This document shows, piece after piece, positions 1-21,118 of a DNA stretch of 64,000 nucleotides. Under the pieces are notes generated by a model that saw nothing but the letters and a program-made list of their open reading frames with translations, did no database searches and was not told the origin of the DNA. The stretch is from Gordionus sp. m RMFG-2023 (taxonomy: Eukaryota > Nematomorpha > Gordioida > Chordodea > Parachordodidae). The stretch lies in contig NC_088779.1 of NCBI RefSeq assembly GCF_954871325.1, positions 699,121 through 763,120 of the forward strand. The letters are read 5' to 3'. The position numbers and the translations under genes were made by a program. Position 1 is the stretch's first letter. The number at the start of each line of letters is the position of its first letter.

Positions 1-540
1 CGTATTTAGCCCAGAGATACAAACAGGATATTAGCAAGGTATTATTCGTTTTGTAATGATCGTTATTATTTTCCAAAAAAATTATAGTTGAAAACAAGTA
101 ACGAATTAAGGTAGCTCGTTACATTACTCAGTACTTTAAATGTTTTCTCTGGGCTTTGACTTAGCCACTTCTCGGAGAATGGGACGACCTTCAACCGCAG
201 AATGGGTGGGACGAAGATTTGTAAATCAAAAAAAATAAGGCTTGCTAGAATGGAAAATGAGGGGAAATAAAATACACGTAAGTTAAAGAGGGATAGCTCA
301 TTTATAGCTTATGACGTAATGGTTTAGTATTTTTTTAAATTTGAATTTAAATAATAATGTTGAGGGCATTAAAATAATAACGTTGGAAAACTAGCAGGGC
401 CGTTAGTCACGTGACGGTAATGGTGAATCGCAAATGATGATGGATCACATATAAGGGAGAAGTGGCATGAATGGCCATGATGTCGTTTTTGTCAAAAAAA
501 AAAAGATTAAGAAATGGGCTTAAATCCAACAAATATGGTA

Positions 541-1480
541 AATATTACACAATATTAAATTTTAAAAACTAAATTTTCTTTTATTTATATTTTCGAAAAA
601 AAAACTAAATTGATTAAATATTTTTTTTTTTACTAAAGCAGAAAAATTTTAATATTTTTTGAATAATATGAAGAATTAAAAATAATAATCTATTTTCTTT
701 TTTTTATAATGCTATATTATATATATTTCCAATTATTACAATACAAATTATTATAAAATAAAATAACAAACCAAAAAGACGACTATTTTATATAACAAAA
801 ATAAACTAAAAATCCATATTTTTACTCACTGCCTAACATCAGCTCCACCCTTCAGAAGAAATCCTCTTCTTCTCTGCGTCCGACAGAATTAAATCCAAGA
901 AATCCCCCAATGCTCTCGACCACTCTGAGCGGAGGTTTACTGCCGGAGGAGCGCGTAAGAAGACAAGATGGGGCGTGTGAGATGAAGATTGGAAAATCGA
1001 TTCCTAGAGGCTTGAAACACCGGATGACTCGGCAAACGGCTCAGAGTGGCCGAGAACATTGGGGGATTTCTTGTATTTTATTATGTCGGAAGCGGATAGG
1101 GAGGAAGAGGATTTCTTCTGAAGGGTGGAGCTGCTGTTAGGCAGTGAGGAATTTTAGTTTATTTTTGTTATATATAAAATAGTCGTCATTTTGGTTTGTT
1201 ATTTATTTTTTTTAAATATAGTTGTTTATTTTTTATAATCGGCATTTGTAAAAAAATAATAAATAATAATAATTTGTATTGTAATAATTGGAAATATGTA
1301 TATCTTAGCATTATGAAAAAAAGAAAATACATTATTATTTTATTTCTTCTTATTATTCAAAAAATATTAATTTTCGGCTTTTGTGAAAAAAAATTAATAT
1401 TTAAACAATTTTGTATTTTTTTTTCGAAAATGGAAATAAAAGAAAATTTAGTTTTTAAAATTTAAAATTGTGTATATATT
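541..1480. repeat. Foldback element with ~400-bp inverted arms
   Basis: The left arm (about 541–935) reads as the reverse complement of the right arm (about 1055–1480). Shared blocks include CTCACTGCCTAACA, CAGCTCCACCCTTCAGAAG and AACAAACCAAAA, with small indels between the arms. About 120 bp of more GC-rich sequence separates them. Short ORFs inside (for example 910–1140) lie in the arms and loop and look like chance frames. The arms have diverged, so this is not a recent duplication. No protein-coding gene is visible, so the class is unknown: a non-autonomous foldback transposon is the simplest reading. Confidence 0.75.
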
Positions 1481-1963
1481 TTCGGTATAAGAAATAAATT
1501 AAGAAAGAACCGATTTAGAAAAAAAAAAGAACCACTTAATCAAAGTTATCAAAAAAAAAGGAAGTAAGAACTCTGAACCGAAAGAATCCCAAAACTAGGG
1601 ACTCTAACAGAATTTAAGGGGTACTCAATATTAAAACTACCGATCCCACATCTCCCTTTAGTGGCCTTAAATTTGTCAGTTACTATAATATTTCCTACCA
1701 AGTATGGTAGTGAGGAAAATAGGAATCGGTTGCTCTCTTTTATTTTGGGACACTTTATTTTTTTTTAACGAAATAAAATATAATGATTTTTTTCTTACTC
1801 GTAATAATTTTTTCATTTGAACAAAAAAATAAATAATTTTTCTCCTTTCTTCTGAAACGCAACCAAAATTGATTTGTAAAATATGGAAGACAACAATTAT
1901 CAAATGATAATGAAACTCTGGAAAAAATGACAGCTGTCTTTTATTTAGTTATTTTTATCTAAC

Positions 1964-2179
1964 TAGTGTTGTTAAACGGCTCAATTTGAGCAAACGGCTA
2001 ACTCAATATTTTAGCCAGAAAAATAAGGCCCTAATTATCGAGATTTCGATAATATATGTCTAAACCTTTGTTCCTTCAACAAACAAAATCTTGAGTTGTT
2101 GCGTAATAGTATTCTGGATGAAATATTGAGTTAGCCATTTGTAAAAACGGCTCAAAACGAGCCGTTTAATAACACTAAT
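1964..2179. mobile_element. MITE family B copy (GTGTTGTTAAACGGCTC ends)
   Basis: This is a ~215-bp element whose two halves pair. The left end reads AGTGTTGTTAAACGGCTC and the right end GAGCCGTTTAATAACACT. Inside, GGCTAACTCAATATTTTAGCC on the left faces an ATATTGAGTTAGCC block on the right. The same layout recurs at 26258, 45190, 56212 and 61682. The outer bases fit insertion at TA, as in Tc1/mariner-like MITEs, but that class is an inference. Confidence 0.75.
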
Positions 2180-2581
2180 ATGTCATATCTACTGCCAAAT
2201 AAATATGAATTATTTATTAATATAATTAATCTAGAAATAGCAATTTTTAATATAAATCCTTTTTAATAAATATATTAAAAGAATGGACTGCGCAAAAAAA
2301 AATTCAAAAAAAAAATTTTTTCGCAAACAAAAAATGACTTTGCAATTTATCATAAAAATGACTATACTTTACATAAAAAAAAATATAAACACTTCCTGTA
2401 TTTAAATTTTGATATGGGAAAAAATTACGAATACTACTGGTTAAAAATTGATCACGCGATCAAAAATTAGAGCAATAATATATATATTTTCATATGATTT
2501 TAAAGAAATCAATATTAATGTAATAATATTGATATATACATTTTTAAATGGTTGTTTAGAGTTTTCAAAAAACGATTTCAG

Positions 2582-5500
2582 CACTCGAAGCCGAAGAAAA
2601 GGCGCAGAAGAAGCAGCTGACAGCTATCCACGAACAGAGAGTCACCTCTTTACTCAACACCAAAAAACGAAAATTCATGTTCGAATTTTTGAAGGAACTC
2701 GAAAAACCATATCCATCAGTAAAAAAAAAATACATATTATCATGATTCAAAATCAATAAATGATATACCAAATTTTTTATTCATTCCTAAAAAATTATGC
2801 ATCAGTATGAGACTAGAAGATTAGAGGCAAATGATTTTCTAAACTTTGTATTTTTTTTATAAATAATATATTTAAAAACATTAGGAAAACAAATAATTTA
2901 TATTTCGAAGTTCGTTATCCAGTTAGTTTTACAAAGTTAAAATGTTCTTTTTATAACAAAATTAAAACGGCATCTAACTTATTCTTTTTTTAAACTTTAC
3001 GTGCTACCATTTTGGAAGTCGGCTCTAACACAAAAATAGAAATGTGACAATATTTATATATTTCTTCTATAAAAGCCCGATCATCTTAAAATCGCCCTGG
3101 AACGTCTCCTTAGAGCCGAGGAACGTGACAAAATGCACGTGATCCACTATTACGAGCACTTGCTTAATTCCGACCCTGAAGCAGCCGCCAGAGTTAAACG
3201 CGTGGTAGCTAGACATATTATGGACGTCGAAAGGAGGTTTAATAGGTCACTGGCCATGCTCAAAAGACGCCTCCCCACTTCTAGCTATGACAAAATAGCG
3301 CCTCATATAGGTATATAATAAAGATTATACATTTTTAAAAAAAATATCATGTCCGCGATTTCTGCATTTCATGCGACAACCCAACATGGCTTCCAATGCC
3401 GACCCTTTATTATTTAATTTCATAAATTTTATCATTTTTCGGGAACATTGTTTTTATTCTTTAATAATGAGGGTGTTTTTCGCTCTAAATTTATTAATGT
3501 ATTTCTATATGATTAGCATCATTTCTTGAGACTATTAAAACGAGGAATGGAGATTTTGCCGAATTGACCAATTCTATCGTTCAAGACGAGTCAGATAAAA
3601 TTCAAGCATCAATCCTATCGGAAATATCGACTTCTTCACCTGGCTGTAAATATTTTTTTATTATATTCAAGATTTTGTTGTGTGTTAGGCCATGTTCTTA
3701 TATATTATTATGCTAGCTAGATTGGCCATCTATTCAATTAAAGTGTGCATACACAGGAGTTCAGCTATAGACATTATTTTATGGTGGCATTCATCGTTTA
3801 AAATTTTTTTAAAAATTCTAATTGAATGGAATTTTCTTTAAAAAAATACTGCATAAATGATTTGGAAGCTATTTTACAAATCCCCTTGTAATTAAAGTTT
3901 GTTGAACGATACTCTTTGAATGTATCGGTATGGAGCTAAATTGTTTTAAAAATGTATCTAGATACAGACAAGACAATATCATACTATCTTGATACTTTTC
4001 TCAACTCTGACCGTAATAAATGACGCTACTAATTTTCATGTTTTACTAGATATTAAATACCGATTTATACGCGGTGAAAGATTACGCTAAATAGTAAAAA
4101 ATGTGATTGATCAAATATCACCTTTCTTATTCAATTTGTAAGCCGCCACCACATAATAAAATAATATATCGCATCAAAACTGTTAGATAATGATGTTAAT
4201 TAGAACCCTTAGAAATATGATTTATATTATTCATCTTAAAATGCAAATGTTTCATTTAATTATATAAATTTTTTAAATTTAGCAAACACTACAACAAAAT
4301 CACTGAACCTGAAATTATCACCTCAAAAATCGGATGATTCACCTTACGACGATTCCGAAGATGACGCAGACGATTCTTACGACAATGATGATGATGACGA
4401 TGACGACGATGAAACGGTCGATAACGAAGTCGTTAACAACAAAATCCAGAAAAAGGTGGCAACCTCCACGACTATCGGTGAAAGTCAGATGACGGCAACC
4501 GCAAGCACTGGTTCACCCATTTTGTACGCCAAACGGAACGACGATCAATTATTTCATTATGGGGACTCAAAAAATTTGGTATTATATAAGACATTTTTTT
4601 TAAAAATATTTATTATATGATCTTTTATTTGAATTTCTTATCATTTAAATATTAAAAATATGTTTTCCCTTTAAAGCCATTTTACTCTTCGGGCCTGACT
4701 TCCATCAAAAACTCTAATCGTCACTCAACGGCCTACCTGACAACGAAATATGATTTATATTATTCATCTTAAAATGCAAATGTTTCATTTAATTATATAA
4801 ATTTTTTAAATTTAGCAAACACTACAACAAAATCACTGAACCTGAAATTATCACCTCAAAAATCGGATGATTCACCTTACGACGATTCCGAAGATGACGC
4901 AGACGATTCTTACGACAATGATGATGATGACGATGACGACGATGAAACGGTCGATAACGAAGTCGTTAACAACAAAATCCAGAAAAAGGTGGCAACCTCC
5001 ACGACTATCGGTGAAAGTCAGATGACGGCAACCGCAAGCACTGGTTCACCCATTTTGTACGCCAAACGGAACGACGATCAATTATTTCATTATGGGGACT
5101 CAAAAAATTTGGTATTATATAAGACATTTTTTTTAAAAATATTTATTATATGATCTTTTATTTGAATTTCTTATCATTTAAATATTAAAAATATGTTTTC
5201 CCTTTAAAGCCATTTTACTCTTCGGGCCTGACTTCCATCAAAAACTCTAATCGTCACTCAACGGCCTACCTGACAACTGTAACAATCCTAACGCTCTCGG
5301 CCTTCGCTGCCATTTTGTTAGGGGCCGTCATGATAAAACGAAGATTTACCACTATAAAGAGATCCAAACACGCTCCAGTGCCCACTTGCGAAGAGGATTG
5401 CGATGGGAAGGAAGGAAATGGAACCAACGGAAAGGCTAACGCGGGAATGTTTAAGAAGAAAATTTTCAAGGTTTTTTTATAATTAGATTTAACCCAATAA

Positions 5501-6752
5501 AAGTATTTATTGGACACATTTTAATTTATATGACACGATATTTATATATTACAAGTCTATAAAGCTTAAATAATTTAATTATTATCAGACGCTTCCATAC
5601 TCGCTGGCGGTATATATTCCTAACAACAGATGCTTTCAAATTGGCGAATTTTTTTTTATATTTAATTTAATTTTATGAATTTCGTAAACTAGTATATAAA
5701 TTTTTTATTCATTGAGTTTATTAAAAACCATTAAAACATAAAAAAAAACCAATTTAAAATATAAAAAACATAATTAAAAGAAATTTGAGAGATCGGTTTA
5801 CTTGCATTGCTATAGAATCATGAATAGCAATGCAATTTACTTTGATGAATAGCCATCATAATGGCTTGTGTGAGAATCAACGGAAATATCCCATGCTTTC
5901 TGAAGAGTGGATGTGGGTCTGCTAATGCCAATTGCCCACTCAAGTGTGAATAGTGCCTTTTAGGTCAACATCATAGTAGAAATTAAACTTAAACCCCCTT
6001 AACATTGAGGAGATAAAAGCAATAAGAGAGAGGAGGGATGGGGAATAGGAACCACTCGTTATTTACATGAAAGAGAGGCATAGAGCCACGATTTGTCTGA
6101 AAATTTTATATTGACGATAGCCTCCGGAATTGTTGGATATGCAACTCTTACTTGAAGAGGAAATCTTTGTAATGAAAAATTGGAGCTGATATAATAGCAT
6201 ACATGATCTTGAATATGTTAAAATAATTTTTAAGTAGAAAGAACGACTGGTAGGTAGGTCTTAAATGTAGTGAGACCACCAATTGAAGAACCAAGATGAC
6301 TAAGTTCTGGGTGGAATTATATTCCAAAGAGATTGGTTAATAGAATTTATGGGAGAAAATTTCTACTTTGACATATTAAGAGATAAACCCGTAAATAAAT
6401 AAATATTTTTCGAAAATAATATTTTATTGATTGAATAATTGTATCTTGTTGTTTTTTTCCCAAAAAATATTATACATTCTTATTGGTGATTATTGGCCGA
6501 TACATTTGAGTATCGGCTAAAACAGATGGAAATAGGTTCATCTCTCATTAGCATCAAACAATATCAGTTTTATTATTAATCTATTAAGATTTTTTTTTAA
6601 AATATAAAAACATTTTACGTTAGGATAACGTTAGTGATTATGTCGAAGTTGATAACCGATCCCTCGAAGAACGCAATTTAGCCAGCATGCAGGTGAACGG
6701 GTACGAAAATCCCACTTACAAATATTTCGAAAAAATAGCCTCCAAACCATAA
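2582..6752 (+). CDS. APP: Amyloid precursor protein family homologue (3' part of gene)
   Basis: This gene encodes a single-pass type I membrane protein of the APP/APPL/APL-1 family, known as a neuronal adhesion and trafficking receptor processed by secretases. Visible exons are 2582–2718, 3076–3310, 3517–3645, acidic exon 4283–4578 (or its copy 4816–5111), 5210–5470 and 6624–6752, about 395 codons. All join in phase with GT–AG borders. The first two encode the second half of the E2 helical domain: QRVTSLLNTKKRK matches human ARVEAMLNDRRR, and RAEERDKMHVIHYYEHLLNSD matches [23 protein letters not shown]/E-rich linker follows. The membrane segment begins near STAYLTTVTILTLSA, and MIKRRF acts as stop-transfer. 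The C-terminus has VEVD, EER and NGYENPTYKYFE, with the NPTY endocytic/adaptor motif. E1 and the N-terminal half of E2 are not seen and should lie to the left. No Aβ-like sequence is recognisable. AATAAA near 7066 may serve polyadenylation. Confidence 0.93.
4212..5277 (+). repeat. Perfect 533-bp tandem duplication inside the APP gene
   Basis: Bases 4212–4744 are repeated head-to-tail as 4745–5277 with no difference that I could find, introns included. Each unit holds the acidic-linker exon (296 bp; 4283–4578 and 4816–5111) plus the first 68 bp of the transmembrane exon (4677–4744 and 5210–5277). Only the second copy runs on into the full membrane-spanning exon. The acidic exon runs from phase 1 to phase 0, so two copies cannot be spliced in series without breaking the frame. 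One copy must be skipped. The duplication could be recent and real, or an assembly join of two haplotypes. Confidence 0.95.
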
Positions 6753-8404
6753 AATTTGTTAAAAAAATTTTTTATTATTCCTAACCTATCATTGCTATAG
6801 AAGCAACATTTTCATTTTTCCTACTTTTTTTAATATTAGAAATTAATTATAAAATTAAATTTTGTTAGTAAGGGGGGGGGGTGTGTTTTATCCCAATAAG
6901 ACATTCGTCGAAAAATTGTAATATAATCTTACTTTTTTTTTAAAACAAAAATGACATTAAGCGTATTATTGTAATCAATGTGATAATATGATAGTTTATA
7001 AAATATAATGTATATTTTAGATATTTCATTTAGATGGCAATTGACATATTTATTCTTCTTTTAAAATAAAAACCAAATATTACTTAAAGGTATAATATCA
7101 ACCCGATTTTTTTTTGTAGCCCTTTGCCATTAATATATATATATATATATCTATTTTTTTACGAACTATAAAAATGAAGCTTAATTTTTCCGATTGTAAA
7201 AAGTAAGAAAGCTTTTAACCTTTTACAATTTTAAAATGTAAATTATATTTATCCACCTTATTTATGTTTGACCAATCAATATCGACTTGTCTAATTTATA
7301 CATATATATATATATAATTTTTTTATATAATTTAGTGTTCCACCCCCCACCCCCCTTCCTCCGAATCACTCATAAAAAAAATATGTCAGAATTATTAAAC
7401 ATGATTTTATACCGATGCTTCCAAAATCAAAAAAAAAAATTAAAATAAAAATCTTTCTTTTTTTAAAAATAAATTGTTAATTTTTTTTTGGTATTTACAG
7501 AATCTCTTTAAATTTTGAAAATCAAAACTTAAGCCGACACGATTTTTCCTAGTGGATTTTAGAATTTATTTTAAATAAATATGCCGATATTTTGCCACTC
7601 ATTCATGCTTCTTTTTTTCTTTTTCTTTTTCTTTCCCAACTTACAAATGAGCTAAATTATACTCAATTTTTTACAAAAAAAAATAAAATCTTATATGTAA
7701 AAATAAAGGCTACATTCCTCATCCCATTATTAATAACTCATAATGTTTAATATTATTTTTCCTAAAAAAAATATATATTTGCTATTTATTATTCCATTTA
7801 ATTTTTTTATATAATATACTTATTATCATATTTTTATCCCCAATTAAAATAAAAATATATATTGTAATATTTCTATAATCATGTGTAATCATTTTATATT
7901 TTTTTAAAAAATATCAAATTTTCACAAGATTTAAAAGTTTTTTTTTAAAATTTAAATTAATGATTATTCAGCATTTAATTTTTGCATCATTAAATTTACC
8001 CTTCTTTTTATATATTAATTATTTTGTTATTATTATACAATACAGTATATCTATATTATATTATACCTATCATTATTGAACTTTTTCTGATAATAAAAAC
8101 AATATTCGAATTTTTTGGCCCTTTTACCTTGCTTGTTAAATGATATTTTAAAAACCTATTTAGCAGGTTTTGAAATGATACTTTTTAAGTCACAAAAGTG
8201 TTTATTTATAGTAAATAACAATTTAACGGTGGAACAGAAATATTCGTTCAGAATAACGAGGATTTGGCAAATGCTAATTTGCACAATATCCGGCCTTAAG
8301 ATAACTGCTTTTTATACACCTACTTATATTTATAAAATTAAAAATCATAACTTCGAACTGGCGCTAAATTAAGAATAATGGAGATATAAATACTTGGTAA
8401 CAAA
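6753..8404. other. APP 3' UTR and AT-rich intergenic sequence
   Basis: This stretch is very AT-rich, with homopolymer runs, a G9 tract near 6870 and TA dinucleotide tracts near 7132–7150 and 7300–7317. A possible polyadenylation signal AATAAA lies near 7066. I see no coding sequence or RNA gene. Confidence 0.5.
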
Positions 8405-8712
8405 TGGCATATAACAATGCTTAGACTGACGATGCATTCATAATAATGCATTTGAAAAAGCGTCGTTGAATGCAAATCAGCTGGACCCGCCATTTTGGTA
8501 ATCCATATGGTAAATTATTCTCATGTTAAAAACTACTATTAAATTGATAACTTCTTATTATCTCGATGATCAGACAATTCTTTAAAGTTTGCGTGAGACA
8601 TAGAAATAAATTGGCCTCGCGTTTAAAATTTTAAATGGCGTCCCCAGCTGTTTTCATTTATATACACTTCTTAATGAATACATAGTCAGTCTAGGCATTA
8701 TTATGTGTCATT
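8405..8712 (-). mobile_element. MITE family A copy 1 (~310 bp)
   Basis: The terminal inverted repeats resemble ATGACATATAATAATACC-TAGACTGACGATGCATTCA. The left end here is GGCATATAACAATGCTTAGA and the right end TCTAGGCATTATTATGTGTC. Internal blocks shared with the other copies include GGACCCGCCATTTTGGTAA and CAGCTG near each end. This copy is oriented opposite to those at 11261 and 32113. It has no coding capacity; the short ORF at 8115–8372 ends before it. Confidence 0.8.
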
Positions 8713-11260
8713 GATGGTAACTAATAAATTTTGTAAAAATGACAATTAAATTATCTACCCTGCCGATTACATATATGTTAGTAGCGTTGGCTCAAACTCC
8801 CTCCATATTTTTAAGATTTTGAACCCAGGCAAACTGGAAAATCTAATGATGCCCCCTGTAGGTATTTAAAGAAATAATTACATTTGGGGATATGAATATT
8901 AACTTCACAGATACTAACTAATTAAGTAATTAATTATTAAACAATTCTGATTAATTTTCTAAGTGTTTTTTCTTACTGCCCAGAGAATAAAAATTAATAT
9001 TTTATAGGCTCAACACGCACATGTGTCAAAATTAGGAAGCCCCCCCCCCTTGCTTTTAGAAGAGTTATGAATTTTAGGGTGAAAAGGCGCATTACTTTGA
9101 TATGATAATAAAAGCAAAAAAGAAATTGAAATGAATAATTTTGTCAGCATGGAAAGTTTTTTTAATGCATTATTATTTATTACTTTGTGAATTTTTAAAT
9201 AAATTATTAATTCAATGGCTGATAATTTAAATTTAGTAATTTTTACCAACTTTGGACCATATATCTGTAATATTATTAATAGTAAGGAGTTAAAATTTTA
9301 AAATAGTTTTAAGTTATAAGAATCTTAGATTACCTTGTTAAAATTTTTTCAAAAAGATATTAATTTTTTTTTATCGATTGGTTCTAATTTTATTAAAGTT
9401 TCGTTTGGTCTTATTTGAAGGTAATTTTCTAAACTTTATTTAATGCCTTTATTAAGTATCAAAAAATATATAATAGTAATTGTGCTAAAAGGTAATATAT
9501 AATAATATAGTACAATAATTTATAAAACACATGTATACAATTTTTATACAAATTTTAATATTGATTTGTAAAAAAAAGTTATAAGGAAAAAATATAGTTT
9601 TATAATTTTGTAAATACCCCATCTAACCTAACTAAAATTAGATAAGAATGTTCTCGTCGAATTTAGGATTCAATGTTATCAAAATTTGCCTGCGCAGAAT
9701 CCGTAGATAATTTCAGTAAGCTATAGCGGGGTATGAAAAAGAAATTAAATGATAGAGACTTTGTTTCAGAATAATCTAATAGGCTTTTGAACTTGGGTGC
9801 ATTTTATTATCCATATGTCACCTTTTAATTTATAAAATATATTATATTAAAAAATTAATATATGTATAATTTTATTTTAATTTTGAATTATATATCCAAT
9901 TTGAGAATTCAATCATTAAAGGTGTACCCCACCTAGCAATCGGATTTGGTCATCATATAGATATTTGCTAAACAACGACTAAAGTTTATTAAATTCCATA
10001 AGACCAAGTTTTATTTTCAATATACATATATATTAATGAAATCACGTGAGTTTAACCATACCCCGTGGCACGGAACCATATAGTGGGCTTCAGAAAAAGA
10101 GACTGGTTTGGAACTCAGTTCGAGGTTTATAAAGTGTTTCCTCAATGATCGTCTTTAGCAATTTCAAACTTTAAATCATTATTTGAGCGCGTTTTTTAAA
10201 TTTAAAAAATCTAATTTTACACGTAAGACAATGTGCTCCATCAACTGTTTGGAAATAACTCAATGCTGATTTGCTAGACATACTATCTGGTGTACGAAGA
10301 ATTGCCAATATTCTATTTTCTAAATATTTTATGAATTATAAATGACTCAAAGGTTAGCTGCAAAATTGTCTAAAATTCATAAGATAGGCATTCCAAACAT
10401 GATAGAATATATTTCTGGTAAACCCCGATTTTTATATTTATTAAAACACAAGCTCTAGCCGGAAAAAAACACATTGACTCTAACATATATAAATTTAAAG
10501 GGGAAAATTACGAAGGTATCTATTAATAAAAAGAGATTTTTAAAAAAAATAAAAAACGTTCAACACCATAATGCATCATTACCCCTCATAATTAACAGCT
10601 ATAGACGCCATTTTGTGGTCAATTTTATTCTTTTATACTTAGTGTAAAAAAAAAATTTTTTTAAAACAAAAACATAAATGTCATTTCGTCATCATGCAGA
10701 CCACCTACAACTAATAGACAGTTATATGCATTTTCAATAAAAGTATCGCTAGCTTAGAATAATACATTCATGTTATTGGTTGAAAAAAAGAGAAAAAGAA
10801 AAGATAAAATTTTCCATTTTTTTCTTTTTTTTCTATTCTTTTCTACCCTGCTTCCAGTTTTTCTTCTTTTCGCCACCTCTACCCTAGATTTTCAGGTGAT
10901 CAATTTCCATTTTAAGGAATGTATACATTTCTTCTTGGTCTTATTTCAACTCATTATCTTTAGAAAATTTTCCTACCAATTAATTTATATTATGTTTAAC
11001 AATGAGGTTTAAACCTTGTTCTTGACCAATAAGTTCAAGTAAACATAGCTCTATTTTCAAGAAACTTTTTGGATCCCTTATTTCCAAAAAGTAGAAAAGA
11101 TAAATTTCCCATAAAAAGTGAAGCAAAAAAAAAAATTAGCGCGCTAATTTAACGATGGAAAAATTCCTGTCCGATATTTATATATCCTGCTAAATCTCAA
11201 AATTATAGATATTTTAAAAAAAACCATCCAAAATTGATTTAATTTTTGAGTATATATACC
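8713..11260. other. Intergenic sequence, no gene seen
   Basis: This is AT-rich spacer between the APP gene and the mosaic gene. It holds a C9 tract near 9040 and the SINE-like copy at 9941–10170. Short ORFs at 9010–9249 and 10770–11012 have low-complexity composition and no recognisable motif. Confidence 0.5.
9941..10170 (-). mobile_element. SINE-like repeat copy 1
   Basis: It aligns in patches with 21119–21350. Shared blocks are CATATAG…AAACAACGAC, an internal GG(A/T)ACC…AGTxGG segment, TTCAGAAAAA, and a distal part with TCAGTTCGAGG here against a tRNA-like B-box in the other copy. The tRNA-like head is clearer in the second copy, reading on the minus strand. The two copies are well diverged, which suggests an old family. 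Confidence 0.4.
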
Positions 11261-11586
11261 AATGACATATAATAATACCTAGACTGACGATACATTCGTT
11301 AAAAGTGTGACACCAATGAAAACAGCAGGGGACGCCTTTTGGATTACCCGTTTCGTTTCATTACTAAAAATTTTAAACGAGAGGGCAATTTATTCCTATG
11401 TCTGTCGCAAACCTTTAAAGAATTGCCTGATCATCGTGATAATAAGGAAGCAAGTTTATCAATTTAATAGTAGTTTTTAGCTTGGAATACTATATGGGTT
11501 ACCAAAATGGCGGATCCGCATTCGACGACGCTTTCATATGCATTATTATGAACATATCTTCAGTCTAGTTATTATTATATATCATT
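11261..11586 (+). mobile_element. MITE family A copy 2
   Basis: It begins AATGACATATAATAATACCT and ends with the matching inverted TAGTTATTATTATATATCATT. It shares CAGCAGGGGACGCC, GAGAGGGC and CCAAAATGGCGGATCCGC with the other family A copies. It lies just downstream of the stop of the mosaic gene and has no coding sequence. Confidence 0.8.
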
Positions 11587-11713
11587 AGTATTTTTTTTTA
11601 CCTATCAGCTCCTTTACTCGTCTAGAAAAAGAATTTTTTTTGAAAAAAACCTACATATGTTAGATGAGCTTCTGTCTGTCACTGCAAAAAATATATAATA
11701 AGCAAGTAAAACT

Positions 11714-19574
<7,861 letters not shown>

Positions 19575-21118
19575 CTTTTGTTTTGTGTATGAGAATTGTT
19601 AATTTGATCATCAAATTAAAAATAGAATAAAAAGAATACAAAGAAGTATATAAGAAATGGAATGAAGATTTATAAATACGAACAAAGAATTTTACCATAA
19701 AAAAGGTCATCATATAAAAATATTCAAATTTTTGTTAATTATAATTAAATTAATAAATTGTTAAATTTAAACTTGAAAACAATTCTAAATAATTAAAAAA
19801 TATCAAATGCGACCAGTTTATACAGAATGGATTGTCTGCTTGCAAAATGAATCGTCTGCTTATATTATTAATTCTTAAATATTTTTTTAGGCATGTTAAT
19901 TCTATGATCCTTAACCTATAACTTGAAAGTATATTGTTTGCTCGAAAGAACATTTTGACTTCTTATATGATCACAAAGAATCTAGAAAAGTGAGGAGAAT
20001 GCAATCTGAACTTAAAATTTCTAAATCTTCCACCATATTGATGATTTAGCTCACACTAAGGTAAAGATAGAAATTAAATTTATTTTAAATTTTAAAGCCA
20101 AAGGTTATATTATTATTCACACATCTTTAAAAAAAATAGGCATGGAATGGATCGCTCATAATCACGCACTGTTCATGATAAAACCCATTTTGATATGTTC
20201 TGATAACATCAAAGATAAGATTATTAGAAATAGAAATGACTATTAAGAACTTTAACCCTAAGCTAACAAATATGTATAAGTCATCTGAAGTTTGGATTCC
20301 AATTGGCAAATTTTAATTCTAAAACGAAGAAATAGTGCATTAGAATTTTGCAAAGGAAGAAATACTAAAATTGATTAAATGATCGTTTTAGATGTTCTAA
20401 ATAAGGTTTGTCTTTATTTCTGATTTAGATCATATTTGTAATCATCTGGTATAAAATGAGAAAACAGATGGGCAAAGCCTCCCCACCTAAAACAAATTTG
20501 AAGCAAGATACCAAAATAAATACAGGATATTGTTTAAAGTGTTTGAAAGAACGTGGTAATAGATTATGAACGAAGAATAATTCAGAAATGAGATAGAAAC
20601 GTAATATTAACAATAACAGGTTGTCCTGGATAACTTCTTTTCAAAAGTTCTAAAGAACGCCTTCAATGTTAAATATTATAAAATGCGAATTTTTACATTA
20701 CACACGTTTTTTATAAGCTTTAAAATAAGAGAAATTTTAAACTTAAAATATAATATTTTTATTGTAATGCAACACCTGATATGTGACAAATTTTTATATA
20801 AAAAAAATAGATATTTCGATACTTTGGGGGTATCTATAATATATTATAACTTTTTAGTCATGTGACTTAAAAAAATATATGCAGCATCCATTTTCAATAC
20901 TAATGTGATTTTTTAAAAAACGGAAACTATATTTATAAATTGAGATAAAGTGTGAACTAGGAATGTTTTTTTTTATTAGTTTGATTTTAGTGTTGCCTCA
21001 CAAAAAAATTATTAGTTCAAAATAGAAAATTCCCTTTCCCAGCATGTCACTCATTTTAAAACCACGCTTATCAAAAAATATCTATATAAATCAAAAATTC
21101 AATCTAATGTTAAGATAC

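Noticed and set aside
910-1140. 76-codon ORF in a GC-richer patch
   Set aside because: It lies in the inner arm and loop of a foldback element, with no domain and no splice context.
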